In this document: positions 1 to 8,078 of the stretch, one piece after another
How positions within the stretch are numbered: position 1 is the stretch's first letter
How the letters are laid out: each line of letters begins with the position of its first letter
NCBI RefSeq assembly: GCF_002811955.1
Contig: NZ_NPEF01000013.1
Location: forward strand, 2,924 to 32,091
DNA from: Leptospira ellisii
Lineage (GTDB): Bacteria; Spirochaetota; Leptospiria; Leptospirales; Leptospiraceae
Direction of reading: 5' to 3'
Length of the DNA: 29,168 nt
Program-made: the position numbers and the translations under genes
Notes under the pieces: model-generated
Database searches by the model: none
Seen by the model: the letters and a program-made list of their open reading frames with translations, nothing else
What the model was told of the DNA's origin: nothing

Positions 1-546
1 GGCCAAAACCCCGTGAAACAGATCCACGTTCAGAAAAGGCCCCCTCGACCCGGTCGTGCCGATCACGAGACCGGCGAGTATAAAAAGAATCGCGCCCAAA
101 ATTCCGTACAACGCGGGCACCTTGTTGCCGCCCGAATTTTTGCGGATACAAACGACGATCGCGGTGATCATTGCGAGACCGCCTAACACCGTCGATAACA
201 ACGGAAACGGAACCACGTAGGAGAATATCACGTAAACGAGAAGCAGAATTCCCGCGATCGGATAAAGCGCGTTTCTTTCCAATTTTTTGATTCCGAGATG
301 AAAGAATCCCACTCCGATCAAAGGCACTCCGACATAACCGGCCAATCCTACGGAAAAACGATAGACCGGGTCGAGGACTCCGATTCCCAAAAAATGAATC
401 GTTCCCAAACCGGCCGATACCCCGATGGATAACAATCCCAGAAATCCCGCGGTTCTGGAAACGGAAGCCGAGTTAGCGGTTCGAAGCGCCGCGTAAATCG
501 CGACGACGCTCAATATCAAATCCGAAATTGCTGTACTCAATTGCAT
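1..546 (-). CDS. Multi-pass membrane protein, 3' end beyond the window
   Basis: An open frame of 182 codons runs from ATG at 546 to the window edge with no stop, so the C-terminus is missing. The translation starts MQLSTAISDLILSVVAIYAA and is strongly hydrophobic, with about five or six likely transmembrane segments separated by short loops, for example around residues 8-21, 34-54, 66-84, 94-113, 115-132 and 145-163. An in-frame ATG at 564 would add six residues; neither start has a convincing Shine-Dalgarno sequence. No catalytic motif or transporter signature is visible, so no function is proposed. The gene diverges from the aldo/keto reductase at 648. Membrane location is inferred from hydrophobicity alone. 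Confidence 0.75.
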   Translation of the reverse strand, partial: MQLSTAISDLILSVVAIYAALRTANSASVSRTAGFLGLLSIGVSAGLGTIHFLGIGVLDPVYRFSVGLAGYVGVPLIGVGFFHLGIKKLERNALYPIAGILLLVYVIFSYVVPFPLLSTVLGGLAMITAIVVCIRKNSGGNKVPALYGILGAILFILAGLVIGTTGSRGPFLNVDLFHGVLA

Positions 547-647
547 GGTGGATGATAGTTTCATCGAAAACGAAATTGGCAAATCTTTTTATCGCTTTAT
601 GACGCCGGTCGCCGATTCATAACGTCCAAGAATCATAGGAATTTTTT

Positions 648-1478
648 ATGAACCTAAAAGCTCTGACTCAATCCGTTATCTTAAATAACGGCGTTTCCAT
701 GCCGATCTTCGGTCTCGGCGTCTGGAAAACGAAATCCGGCAAAGAATGTACCGACGCGGTCCTCGCCGCGCTGGAAGCGGGATACAGACACATCGATACC
801 GCGAAAATATACGGCAACGAAGAGGACGTCGGCAAAGCGATTCGCGAAAGCGGAATTCCCAGAAACGAAATTTTCGTAACGACGAAACTATGGAACGCGG
901 ACCAAGGCAAGGGCAAGTCCCGAAAGGCGCTGGAAGGAAGTTTAAAAAGTCTCGGAATGGATTACGTGGATCTGTATCTCGTCCACTTTCCCGTCGCTTC
1001 CAAAAGAAGCGATTCCTGGAGGGAATTGGAGAAGGCGTATCACGACAAACTCTCCCGATCGATCGGCGTCAGTAATTATACGATCAGACATTTGAACGAA
1101 CTTTTAAGGGACGCCCAAATCACTCCCGCGGTCAATCAGGTGGAATTCCATCCTTTTCTCAACCAAAAGGATCTTCTGGAAACATGCAAAAAGAATAAAA
1201 TACAGCTCGAAGCTTATAGCCCCCTCGCCCACGGTCAAAAAACGAACGATCCGCAGATCGCCGCGATCGCGAAAAAATACGGAAAAACGCCGGCTCAAAT
1301 CCTGATCCGCTGGTCGATCGAACAGAACATCGTAGTGATCCCCAAATCGGTCAAAAAGGAAAGAATATTAGAAAATTCTCAAGTATTCGACTTTAAAATA
1401 TCTCCGGAGGACATGGGAATTTTGTCGGAATTGGACGAAAACTTCAGGACTTGTTGGGATCCTACCGACGTGGATTAA
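648..1478 (+). CDS. Aldo/keto reductase, NAD(P)H-dependent
   Basis: This is a complete 276-residue aldo/keto reductase, the usual length for the single-domain TIM-barrel family that reduces aldehydes and ketones with NADPH in the cytoplasm. The catalytic tetrad is visible at standard spacing: Asp50 and Tyr55 in DTAKIYGNE, Lys80 in TTKLWN and His113 in LVHFP. The family signature IGVSNY and the cofactor segment [15 protein letters not shown] are also present, and the C-terminus [11 protein letters not shown] matches the family tail. AGGA lies 8 bases before the ATG. The gene converges with truD, leaving 25 bases between stop codons. The physiological substrate cannot be read from sequence; methylglyoxal-type or 2,5-diketo-gluconate-type activities are possible. 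Confidence 0.93.
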   Translation: MNLKALTQSVILNNGVSMPIFGLGVWKTKSGKECTDAVLAALEAGYRHIDTAKIYGNEEDVGKAIRESGIPRNEIFVTTKLWNADQGKGKSRKALEGSLKSLGMDYVDLYLVHFPVASKRSDSWRELEKAYHDKLSRSIGVSNYTIRHLNELLRDAQITPAVNQVEFHPFLNQKDLLETCKKNKIQLEAYSPLAHGQKTNDPQIAAIAKKYGKTPAQILIRWSIEQNIVVIPKSVKKERILENSQVFDFKISPEDMGILSELDENFRTCWDPTDVD

Positions 1479-1503
1479 CGGGCAATCGGCTTTTCGTTTT
1501 AAC

Positions 1504-2775
1504 TTACGGGTTCGCAGGAGTTCGTTCAAACTCCGCGGAAGCGGTTCCGTTTTCCAGTTTCGCGCGCAGCATAAGCCGTTTTACGAGCATAGTCGCGTAT
1601 GCGCCGGAAGGAAGACGGAACGAAAAACGCATTTTTTTCCTTCCCGGATTCAGGTCGTCCTCCTCTAATTGACCGGATTCGAAGTCTTCGGGAACGACGC
1701 GGATCCTTCTTTCGAAGGAGTTCATCCTGATCTTCGGAAACGGAGAACGGTCCAGACGGTCCGGATTCAAATCCCAGGCCCGAAGGATCGACTTCAGAAG
1801 CGATATTTCTTTTTTAGAATATTCTAAACTATTTATGCCGGGTGTTCCCGGAACCGGCAAATTCCTTTCGATATCCGTGTTGAGCGCGTAGGAATCGGAA
1901 GGGAAAAAAAGAGGGCCGGTTTTCGTTTTGATCAGGACTCCGAATTCGTTTTCTTGGAAAAGAAGCGCGGAAACGAATTCGTTCCACAACAACGACTGAA
2001 ACGAGGAAAGAGCCATCAACAATTCTTCCTCCGGAAATACCTCCATCCATTTTGAAAACGTTTCTGCGGAAATCGTACGTTCTTTTTTCAGACCGGAAAA
2101 AATTTTCGCTTCGAGTTTGCTGCCGGCAAGTTTTTCGCAAAGTGCCCAATTCCCCCAAACATCCCGCAGTTTTTTCTTTCGATCCCGCGCCTGTTTTTTT
2201 TCACCCGCAAACGCTTCCGTCAAAAATAAACGGAGGCAAAGCTCGTATTCCTTACGAAGATATTGCAGGATCGGAAGTCGGAACTCCGGATGAAAACGGC
2301 TAAACCGTTGGGAGTCGTAGTAATTGACGAATCCTATCCGCGAAACGGCGCGGATATTCTCTTCGAGAAGAGCGGATTCCCTTTCTTGGAGATTTCGTAA
2401 CGTGAGTCGGAATCGATTTCCCGAATTCGCTTCGGGACTCAAGGGCCTCTCACTGCGGCCGACCGTTTCCAGAAATAAAACCGAGGATAATTCCTGCGGA
2501 ACGCGAAGCGGCCGTTCGCAAGATATAAATTGCAAAGTTTCGGCGTGCCGATCCTTTTTTCCGGCATATCCGATTTGTGAAAGAGGAAGTTTGGATTCAT
2601 GAGCGATCCGTAAAAGAGCGTCGATCGTATTCCAACCTTTCTTTCGAAGTCGGAAGATCGTCCAGCGTCCGGTTTTGGTAAGCCAAGTCGGATCTAAGAT
2701 TTCCTCGACTTGAAAGTCTTCGGGAGTTTGTTTCAGATCGTAAACTAAAAATCCACTGTATGACGATTGATGCAC
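1504..2775 (-). CDS. truD: tRNA pseudouridine synthase D (TruD)
   Basis: A 423-residue protein of the TruD family, which isomerises uridine 13 of certain tRNAs to pseudouridine. The N-terminal segment KQTPEDFQVEEI is typical of the family. The catalytic motif appears as GYAGKKDRHAET, with the predicted nucleophile Asp75. The segment NYYDSQRFSR corresponds to the conserved NYFGxQRFG-like motif. Length is slightly above the roughly 350 residues of the E. coli enzyme, consistent with the inserted TruD domain. The start at 2775 gives a natural N-terminus. The gene converges with the aldo/keto reductase and diverges from the MarR-type gene. A perfect 16-base AT palindrome (1813-1828) lies inside the coding sequence. 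Confidence 0.92.
   Translation of the reverse strand: MHQSSYSGFLVYDLKQTPEDFQVEEILDPTWLTKTGRWTIFRLRKKGWNTIDALLRIAHESKLPLSQIGYAGKKDRHAETLQFISCERPLRVPQELSSVLFLETVGRSERPLSPEANSGNRFRLTLRNLQERESALLEENIRAVSRIGFVNYYDSQRFSRFHPEFRLPILQYLRKEYELCLRLFLTEAFAGEKKQARDRKKKLRDVWGNWALCEKLAGSKLEAKIFSGLKKERTISAETFSKWMEVFPEEELLMALSSFQSLLWNEFVSALLFQENEFGVLIKTKTGPLFFPSDSYALNTDIERNLPVPGTPGINSLEYSKKEISLLKSILRAWDLNPDRLDRSPFPKIRMNSFERRIRVVPEDFESGQLEEDDLNPGRKKMRFSFRLPSGAYATMLVKRLMLRAKLENGTASAEFERTPANP
1813..1828. repeat. AT palindrome TTTAGAAT/ATTCTAAA inside truD
   Basis: A perfect 16-base palindrome that encodes LEYSK in truD with the codon TTA. The same 14-base core recurs at 7378-7391, and close variants occur at 4032-4059 and 21895-21910. 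Confidence 0.5.
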
Positions 2776-2785
2776 GCTTCCAAGG

Positions 2786-2797
2786 TGTAGGAACTCC
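2786..2797 (+). repeat. Dispersed repeat TGTAGGAACTCC
   Basis: A copy of the TGTRGGAACTCC motif next to the truD start and upstream of marR. Similar copies lie near 2882, 3391, 16787, 16861, 16942, 23668 and several places in 25234-25439. Confidence 0.55.
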
Positions 2798-2860
2798 CCG
2801 AAGCAACAACCGTGAATTGAAAAAAAAATCTCCTTGACCGAAAACCAAAGTCTAATCTAC

Positions 2861-2883
2861 GATAGTTTGAGTTTAAAGTATTG
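2861..2883 (+). promoter_or_regulatory. Putative MarR operator at the marR promoter
   Basis: The 23 bases at 2861-2883 match the reverse complement of 3448-3471, upstream of doxX, at 19 of 23 aligned positions, sharing ATAGTTT and AAAGTATTG blocks. A plausible promoter, TTGACC (2834-2839), an 18-base spacer and TACGAT (2858-2863), overlaps the site, so a bound protein would block transcription of marR. Autoregulation is the common behaviour of MarR proteins; binding here is inference. Confidence 0.5.
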
Positions 2884-2899
2884 TGGGAACTCATTACAA
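2882..2899 (+). repeat. Dispersed repeat at the marR start codon
   Basis: TGTGGGAACTCATTACAA belongs to the GGAACTC repeat group and includes the GTG start of the MarR gene. Its ends (with the preceding T) pair as TTGT/ACAA. Confidence 0.5.
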
Positions 2900-3332
2900 A
2901 GGAAATTCGAGAGAAAAGGCCGTTCTAAACACCTTTATCAAATTGAGCCGGTGTTCCGACTCGATTCGTCAGGTGGAGGAAAAGGTTTTTACCAAATACG
3001 GGCTTACCACCGGGCAATTTGGCTGTCTCGAAACCCTCTTCCACATTGGTCCCATGTGTCAAAAAGACATTGGGCAAAAAATTTTTTCCTGCGAAGGGAA
3101 TATCACACAAATCGTGGATAACCTCGAAAAAAGAAAACTCGTCAAACGGGTTCGCAGTGAAGAGGACCGTAGATATATCATCATCCACTTGACTCCGGAC
3201 GGAATTTCTTTGATCCAAAATGCGTTTCCGGAAATTTTAACCAACCTAGTTCATAAGTTCGATCCTTTAACGGAAAAAGAGCTTCATGATCTCGGGGATT
3301 ATTGTAAGGAAGTAGGTTTAAACGAATTCTGA
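2883..3332 (+). CDS. MarR-family transcriptional regulator
   Basis: A 149-residue protein with the MarR winged-helix layout. An N-terminal dimerisation helix is followed by [20 protein letters not shown] (helix-turn-helix entry), the recognition segment [20 protein letters not shown], and the wing [19 protein letters not shown], where the DxR-type wing motif is clear. Length is normal for the family. The only reasonable start is GTG at 2883, because an in-frame stop lies at 2874-2876. No Shine-Dalgarno sequence precedes it and the predicted transcription start is very close, so the message may be nearly leaderless. The start codon sits inside a copy of the dispersed GGAACTC repeat. DoxX lies 193 bases downstream on the same strand with matching candidate operator sites, so doxX is the likely target. 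Confidence 0.88.
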   Translation: MGTHYKGNSREKAVLNTFIKLSRCSDSIRQVEEKVFTKYGLTTGQFGCLETLFHIGPMCQKDIGQKIFSCEGNITQIVDNLEKRKLVKRVRSEEDRRYIIIHLTPDGISLIQNAFPEILTNLVHKFDPLTEKELHDLGDYCKEVGLNEF

Positions 3333-3346
3333 GCTTTATTTCGGAA

Positions 3347-3372
3347 TATATACTTTATGTTTAAAGCATATA
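3347..3372. promoter_or_regulatory. Putative MarR operator in the marR-doxX gap
   Basis: This imperfect inverted repeat, TATAxCTTT-N6-AAAGxATATA, shares the ATACTTT...TTAAA core with the candidate operators at 2861-2883 and 3448-3471. It lies about 15 bases after the marR stop codon and 154 bases before doxX. It may be an auxiliary site. Function is inferred from similarity and position only. Confidence 0.4.
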
Positions 3373-3390
3373 CCGACTATACTTCAAGGT

Positions 3391-3405
3391 AAGAGTTCCC
3401 GCATA
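3391..3405 (-). repeat. Dispersed repeat copy (inverted) between marR and doxX
   Basis: The reverse complement reads TATGCGGGAACTCTT and matches the GCGGGAACTC form of the repeat. Confidence 0.45.
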
Positions 3406-3443
3406 TTCAACCTTATGAAACAAAATCGGGTCTCTCACAAACA

Positions 3444-3472
3444 TTCTCAATACTTTGAATTTAAACTATTTA
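3444..3472 (+). promoter_or_regulatory. doxX promoter with embedded MarR-type operator
   Basis: TTCTCA (3444-3449), a 17-base spacer and TATTTA (3467-3472) form a plausible sigma-70-type promoter. The element CAATACTTTGAATTTAAACT (from 3448) fills the spacer and matches the marR promoter site in opposite orientation. Placement between the two promoter boxes fits repression by the neighbouring MarR protein. This is inference from sequence similarity. Confidence 0.45.
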
Positions 3473-3525
3473 GCATCAAAGATTTGCAAACGATAACTTA
3501 GGAATCATTTTAGGAGGAAATACAA

Positions 3526-3972
3526 ATGTTTCAAAAATTTTTCAAAACGGACTCCGATATAGGCTCTTTAATTTTGAGAGTAGTTGCAGGAATCGTAATG
3601 TTTCCGCACGGAGCGCAAAAACTTTTGGGTTGGTTCGGCGGATACGGCTTCACCGGAACGATGGGTTATCTGGTCGGACTCGGAATCCCCACTCCGGTCG
3701 CCTTCCTCGTGATTATCGGCGAATTCTTCGGATCGATCGGACTCATCCTCGGATTATTCACGAGACTTTCCGCACTCGGCGTCGGAATCGTCATGATCGG
3801 TGCGACTTTAATCGCGCACACCGAACACGGATTTTTCATGAACTGGGGCGGCAATCAAAAGGGAGAAGGATACGAATTTCATCTTCTCATGATGGCGATT
3901 ACCCTGGTTTTGGCGATCAAAGGCGGAGGAAAGGCTTCCGTGGATTCTCTGATCGAGGGAAAACTCGAATAA
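3526..3972 (+). CDS. DoxX-family membrane protein
   Basis: A 148-residue inner-membrane protein of the DoxX family. Four transmembrane segments are visible, near residues 13-30, 49-77, 83-100 and 122-138. Family marks include [23 protein letters not shown] near the N-terminus and [19 protein letters not shown] in the middle. DoxX proteins are often linked to redox or thiol stress, but the biochemical role of this member is unknown. A strong Shine-Dalgarno sequence, AGGAGG, lies about 9 bases before the ATG. It is followed by a strong hairpin at 3991-4020. The upstream MarR gene and shared operator sites suggest stress- or ligand-induced expression. A second DoxX gene occurs at 8079-8507. Confidence 0.9.
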   Translation: MFQKFFKTDSDIGSLILRVVAGIVMFPHGAQKLLGWFGGYGFTGTMGYLVGLGIPTPVAFLVIIGEFFGSIGLILGLFTRLSALGVGIVMIGATLIAHTEHGFFMNWGGNQKGEGYEFHLLMMAITLVLAIKGGGKASVDSLIEGKLE

Positions 3973-3990
3973 AACGAAATCCCTCCCCTT

Positions 3991-4020
3991 CGGAGACCGT
4001 GGCTCAATCCGCGGTCTCCG
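3991..4020. terminator. Strong hairpin after doxX, likely terminator
   Basis: CGGAGACCGTGG and CCGCGGTCTCCG form a 12-base-pair stem (one G-U pair) around the loop CTCAAT, 19 bases after the doxX stop. No clear T-run follows on the + strand, so it may act as a processing or Rho-associated structure. A second, AT-rich hairpin (4032-4059) follows directly. Confidence 0.55.
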
Positions 4021-4031
4021 GAAGATCGAAT

Positions 4032-4059
4032 AGTTTAGAATTTTAGGAAATTCTAAACT
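4032..4059. terminator. AT-rich inverted repeat between convergent genes
   Basis: AGTTTAGAATTT and AAATTCTAAACT are perfect 12-base complements around the loop TAGG. The element lies between the 3' ends of doxX and the GMC oxidoreductase, and could serve either strand as a transcription end. It also belongs to the TTTAGAAT/ATTCTAAA motif group seen elsewhere in the window, so another role is possible. Confidence 0.4.
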
Positions 4060-4087
4060 TATTCTAAAACGAAAATCTCGAACCGCT

Positions 4088-5824
4088 TCATTTTTTCTTC
4101 GGTTTTTTGGAGGACTTTTTCTTCGCGGAAGTTTTTACCGGGACCGATCGGACGAATTTTCGGAATAATCCTTCGACACCCCATTTTTTCTCGAATCGAA
4201 ACTGAAGAATTTCCTTTCCCTTCGGAGGAACAAAAGACATGGCGCGTTCCGCGAGCGCGGCGATCGTCAAACTCGGATTCACCCCCAGATTCGCGGGAAT
4301 CATGGACCCGTCGCAGACCAGCAGATTCCGATAACCGAAAACTCGGTTCTGCAGATCGACGACCCCGCTTTCGGAAGTTTCTCCTATATTACAACCGCCT
4401 AATATATGTGCGGTAGCGGGAATGTCCAGCAAAGCCTCGTTGATGCTGCTTCGAGCGACTCCGTTCGTGATTTTGGCGAGTCTTCTTGCGAACTCGTTCG
4501 CGACCGGAATATAAGTCGGGATCTTCTCTCCGCTTTCCTGCGTGGAGGACAACGTCCTACGAAACGGCCAGATCCATCTGCGTTTGCGCACGATTTCGAT
4601 GCTGTTATCCACGGTCTGCATCACGAGAAGAATGATCGTCCTGCGGGCGAAGCCGATCGGATTGAGAAGACTGATGCTGCTGACGGGATGTTTTAGGACT
4701 TCGATCAGAAAGCGGAGTTGTCTCGGAATTTTTCCGCCGCCGTCCACGATGACTCCCGCAGCCAATCCGTTCATCGCGTCGGCTCCGTCCGAATATCGGA
4801 CCGGCTCGATATGTGTATGTTCGTCCGGAAACACGCTCGAAGTGATGGCGATTCCGTGCGAAAGATCCGCATTCTTATCCTTCAGCGTGACCCCTATCAA
4901 CGATTCGCTGTTTGTCCTCACGACGTGTCCGAGTTTGTTCGATAGTTTCGGAAGAATCCCCTCCTCCTTCATCCTTAAAAGAACGCCTAACGTTCCCAAC
5001 ACGCCCGCGGAAAGGACGACACCTTTCGCTTTTAGAATCCGTTTCGGAAATCCGAAAAACGAAGTGCTTCGTTCCGTATGAATCTCGTATCCTTCCGAGC
5101 CGTCTTCGCCTAACGGAATCAATCTGGCCGCCTTGGTTTCCGCGAAAATCTCCGCACCCGCTTTTTCCGCGAAATGAAGATAATTCTTATCCAAAGTGTT
5201 TTTGGCGTTGTATCTGCATCCCACCATACAACCGCCGCAGTCGTTGCAGGAGTTTCTTTCGGGTCCTTCTCCGCCGAAAAAGGGATCGACTCCGTTTTTT
5301 CCGAAATGCACCCCCACCGGAGTTTTTTGAAACGTTTTCTCTATGCCGAACGTTTCCGCAGTTTCTCGCATATAACGGTCCGAATCCCAGGTTCTGGGAT
5401 TTTCGACCACACCTAACATTCGTTTGGCGAGCTCGTAATAGGGGAGGATCCCTTTTTTACCGCCCATCTTACCTACTATATCCTTTTTCCAAAAAGGTTC
5501 GGGAGGAACATACAACGTATTTGCATAAACCAAACTTCCTCCTCCCACGCCCGCCCCGCTCAGAACCATCACGTCGTTCAGAAAATTGATCCTCTGGATT
5601 CCGAAACAGAACAACTTCGGGAACCATAAGAATTTTCTTAAGTTCCAGTTCGTTTTCGGGAATTCGCCGCTGTTCCAACGTTTGCCCGATTCCAAAACGG
5701 CGACCTTATATCCTTTTTGTGCGAGTCGCAGAGCCGAAACGCTTCCCCCGAATCCGGAGCCGACGATTACGTAATCGAAGTCGTAAACCGTTTCGTTCGT
5801 TTGCGGAGATGTATGTGATTTCAT
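4088..5824 (-). CDS. GMC-type FAD-dependent oxidoreductase
   Basis: A 578-residue flavoprotein of the glucose-methanol-choline / cholesterol-oxidase-like group. The N-terminal dinucleotide fold is [17 protein letters not shown] (GxGxxG at residues 22-27). The C-terminal half carries the predicted catalytic His473 (ATAHILGGC) and Asn516 (GVNPSLT), and the flavin segment [19 protein letters not shown] four-cysteine segment, Cys193, Cys196, Cys199 and Cys203, resembles an iron-sulphur or zinc ligand set. The C-terminus is a lysine-rich tail. No signal peptide is seen. AGGA sits 7 bases before the ATG, and the ATG itself falls in an 11-base inverted repeat. The substrate is unknown; a sterol, alcohol or long-chain alcohol is possible from the family. 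Confidence 0.88.
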   Translation of the reverse strand: MKSHTSPQTNETVYDFDYVIVGSGFGGSVSALRLAQKGYKVAVLESGKRWNSGEFPKTNWNLRKFLWFPKLFCFGIQRINFLNDVMVLSGAGVGGGSLVYANTLYVPPEPFWKKDIVGKMGGKKGILPYYELAKRMLGVVENPRTWDSDRYMRETAETFGIEKTFQKTPVGVHFGKNGVDPFFGGEGPERNSCNDCGGCMVGCRYNAKNTLDKNYLHFAEKAGAEIFAETKAARLIPLGEDGSEGYEIHTERSTSFFGFPKRILKAKGVVLSAGVLGTLGVLLRMKEEGILPKLSNKLGHVVRTNSESLIGVTLKDKNADLSHGIAITSSVFPDEHTHIEPVRYSDGADAMNGLAAGVIVDGGGKIPRQLRFLIEVLKHPVSSISLLNPIGFARRTIILLVMQTVDNSIEIVRKRRWIWPFRRTLSSTQESGEKIPTYIPVANEFARRLAKITNGVARSSINEALLDIPATAHILGGCNIGETSESGVVDLQNRVFGYRNLLVCDGSMIPANLGVNPSLTIAALAERAMSFVPPKGKEILQFRFEKKWGVEGLFRKFVRSVPVKTSAKKKSSKKPKKK

Positions 5825-5881
5825 TTACGATCCTGTCGAAGATTTTAAGGGCTTAGGATTTCCCCGTCCCCGTAAATGAAA
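5819..5881 (-). promoter_or_regulatory. Inverted repeat that could hide the GMC oxidoreductase start codon
   Basis: TTTCATTTACG (5819-5829) and CGTAAATGAAA (5871-5881) are perfect 11-base complements with a 41-base loop. On the minus strand the proximal arm contains the ATG of the oxidoreductase gene (5822-5824), while the AGGA ribosome site lies in the loop. A leader stem that limits translation is a possible reading; chance cannot be excluded. Confidence 0.35.
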
Positions 5882-6028
5882 AGCCAAAATTCCGCTGAAC
5901 GGGTCCGAAACGATCACTTCGGATTAAAAAACGGAAAGATAGGATCGAACGACCGCGACCCGAGTCGGTTTTTCCGAACGTTCCGTCTTTCCTCTTGCGC
6001 GAATTTCTCAGTTTGTTACGATTGAACA

Positions 6029-6307
6029 ATGAGTTCCCAGACGTTACATTCGGAAGCCGAATTCAAATTCTACGAGATTGTGGACGGAATCGAATCCCAT
6101 CTTTTTTACAGGGAGGAGGGCGAAGTTTGGAATCTACTTTCTACGTATGTTCCCTCCGAACTGAGGGGCAAAGGAATCGCGGCCCGATTGGTGAAGACCG
6201 CGATGGACAAAGCCAGATCGCTGAATAAAAAAATCATACCGAGCTGTTCGTACGTGACCACTTTTTTGGAGCGGCATCCAGAATACGCGGACATGGTCGC
6301 AAAATGA
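6029..6307 (+). CDS. Small GNAT-type N-acetyltransferase domain protein
   Basis: A 92-residue protein that matches the short GNAT-like family typified by YidJ/YjdJ. The acetyl-CoA loop is VPSELRGKGIAARLVKTAMD (from about residue 41), with the RGKGIA form of the Q/RxxGxG/A motif. The C-terminal segment CSYVTTFLERHPEYADMV matches the family ending with its conserved HPEY. The protein is a minimal acetyltransferase fold; its acceptor is not known. The stop codon overlaps the start of the next gene (ATGA at 6304-6307), so the two are almost surely co-transcribed and translationally coupled. Confidence 0.85.
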   Translation: MSSQTLHSEAEFKFYEIVDGIESHLFYREEGEVWNLLSTYVPSELRGKGIAARLVKTAMDKARSLNKKIIPSCSYVTTFLERHPEYADMVAK

Positions 6308-6639
6308 TTCATCACGTCGCGATCGGTTCGAAACGCCCGTCGGTCCTCGGAGAATTCTACGAACGGCTGCCCGGTCTGGAAAAAATCCGGGAAAACAAAA
6401 ACAAGGACGGTTCCATACGGTCGATCTGGTTTCGTTCGGGCGGTTCGATTTTGATGTTGGAATCCGATTCGGAAAGCAAGGGACCCAAGGCGTTGATTTT
6501 CTCCGCCTCTTCCTTAAACCCCGCGACGTCGGATTCACTCCCCGAGTTCATTCAAGAAACCGAATATACGAAATACTTTAAGGACCCGGACGGGAACCTT
6601 CTCGGATATTCCTCCTATCCGGAACCTTGGCCTTTTTGA
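6304..6639 (+). CDS. VOC/glyoxalase-like domain protein
   Basis: A 111-residue protein with one vicinal-oxygen-chelate fold. The N-terminus [20 protein letters not shown] supplies the first beta strand with a possible metal-binding His, and the C-terminus [17 protein letters not shown] has the typical FxDPDGN segment. The expected C-terminal glutamate ligand is not obvious, because GNLLGYSS occupies the place of GNxxEL. It may therefore be a binding rather than catalytic member. The gene overlaps the GNAT gene by 4 bases and overlaps the 3' end of the convergent flavoprotein gene by 25 bases. Substrate unknown. Confidence 0.8.
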   Translation: MIHHVAIGSKRPSVLGEFYERLPGLEKIRENKNKDGSIRSIWFRSGGSILMLESDSESKGPKALIFSASSLNPATSDSLPEFIQETEYTKYFKDPDGNLLGYSSYPEPWPF

Positions 6640-7886
6640 ATCGCGGCTAAAATCCCACGCGCGGCGATATACGAAGTCGTCCAAGCGTTCTGAAAATTAA
6701 ATCCGCCCGTCACTCCGTCCACGTCCAAAACTTCGCCCGCAAAATGAATACCGGGAACGCCCTTGCTTTCCATGGTTTTGAACGACACTTCCTTGCGGCT
6801 CACTCCTCCGCAGGTGACGAACTCGTCCTTAAATTCGCCTTTTCCGGAAATCTGGAATTTCGCGTTCTTCAATTCTTCGATCAAAAAATGCGTATCCTTC
6901 GAGGAAAACCCGGCCCAGGTTTTAGAAAACGTCGTCGGATCGGATTCCAAAATCCGTTCCCAGTATCGTTTCGGAATTCCGAACAAAGGAGTGTTTCGTA
7001 CGGATTTGGCGGGATGAATCTCCTTTTCGGTATCGATCGTTTTTCGGATTTCTTCCCGCGAATAAGCGGGGACGAAGTCTATCTTTAAAAAAGTCGAATA
7101 CTCCGCTTCATGCAGTTCCCGCGCCCCTTTTGCGGACAACTTCAGAATAGCCGGTCCACTCAAACCCCAGTGCGTCACGAGCAGGGGACCTTCCTGGGTA
7201 TAACCGAAATCTGAAAGGGAGCATAACGTCCTTTCGAAGGAAAGCCCGGCAAGATCCTCGATACGCGGATCGGATATCTTGAAGGTGAACAGGGAAGGCA
7301 CCGGATCGGATATAGTGTGGCCGAGCGCCTGCAGCCAACCCCAGGCTTTTCTGCCGGAACCCGTCGCGAATATAATTTTAGAATATTCTAATATTTCACC
7401 CGACTTAAGCTGTACGCGGAAATTGGAGTGCCCTTGCGGGGAAGGGATCGGCGTGATCGAATGGATTTCGGTTTCCGTTTTCAACCTTACCCCGTTCCGT
7501 TTCGCTTCCCGGAACAGAACTTCCAGAATCGTTTCGGAGGAATCGGTCACGGGAAACATCCTTCCGTCCGCCTCGGTTTTCAGAAGAACCCCCCGTTCCT
7601 CGTACCAACGGATCGTGTCCCTGGGACCGAACGTTTCGAACGCCCAACGGAGCTCGCGTTCGCCTCTCGGATAATGTTTGCTCAGCGGTTCCGGATCGAG
7701 GCAATGGTGCGTAACGTTGCATCTGCCTCCTCCGGAAATCCTCACCTTGGAAAGGAAATTTTTCCCCTTCTCCAAAAGGGTAACGGAAACGGCCCCGCTC
7801 GAAGCGAGTTCGATCGCCCCGAAAAAACCGGCCGCTCCGCCCCCGATCACCGCGACCTTAGGCTTCGATTCGACGTCTCCGCCCAT
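6615..7886 (-). CDS. HI0933/YhiN-family FAD-dependent oxidoreductase
   Basis: A 423-residue flavoprotein of the HI0933-like family, a group of cytoplasmic enzymes with poorly known substrates. Evidence includes the N-terminal [18 protein letters not shown] dinucleotide fold, [14 protein letters not shown], the [12 protein letters not shown] segment, [11 protein letters not shown], and the C-terminal flavin closure [20 protein letters not shown]. These motifs are the family hallmarks in order, and the length is standard. The 3' end overlaps the convergent VOC gene by 25 bases. The AT palindrome TTAGAATATTCTAA (7378-7391) lies within the gene. No partner gene points to a pathway. Confidence 0.9.
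   Translation of the reverse strand: MGGDVESKPKVAVIGGGAAGFFGAIELASSGAVSVTLLEKGKNFLSKVRISGGGRCNVTHHCLDPEPLSKHYPRGERELRWAFETFGPRDTIRWYEERGVLLKTEADGRMFPVTDSSETILEVLFREAKRNGVRLKTETEIHSITPIPSPQGHSNFRVQLKSGEILEYSKIIFATGSGRKAWGWLQALGHTISDPVPSLFTFKISDPRIEDLAGLSFERTLCSLSDFGYTQEGPLLVTHWGLSGPAILKLSAKGARELHEAEYSTFLKIDFVPAYSREEIRKTIDTEKEIHPAKSVRNTPLFGIPKRYWERILESDPTTFSKTWAGFSSKDTHFLIEELKNAKFQISGKGEFKDEFVTCGGVSRKEVSFKTMESKGVPGIHFAGEVLDVDGVTGGFNFQNAWTTSYIAARGILAAIQKGQGSG
7378..7391. repeat. AT palindrome TTAGAATATTCTAA inside the HI0933-type gene
   Basis: A perfect 14-base palindrome, identical to the core of 1813-1828 and again encoding LEYSK. The surrounding gene is much richer in GC. Confidence 0.45.
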
Positions 7887-8023
7887 CGGCTTTGCTCCGC
7901 ATTTTGAAGGATGAATTCATACCGTTTTCAATTCCAAAAAACGCGCCGAATTTTGCATCACGTATTTCTTCGTAGAGGAATCGATTCTTCGGAATCCGAA
8001 AGGCGAGCGCTAACGACGGGAAA

Positions 8024-8063
8024 AAACGGGAAGCGGAGAAATCGGTTTCTTTTCCCCGCTTCC
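8024..8063 (-). terminator. Rho-independent terminator after the second doxX gene
   Basis: GGAAGCGG (8029-8036) and CCGCTTCC (8056-8063) pair as an 8-base-pair stem. On the minus strand the stem is followed by CGTTTTTT, a good uridine tract. It lies 16 bases beyond the stop codon of the DoxX gene ending at 8079. Confidence 0.75.
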
Positions 8064-8078
8064 TTTTGCGTTTTCGTT

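Noticed and set aside
4542..5589. Overlapping + strand open frames opposite the GMC oxidoreductase
   Set aside because: They are mirror frames of a gene with clear catalytic motifs and have no recognisable domain.
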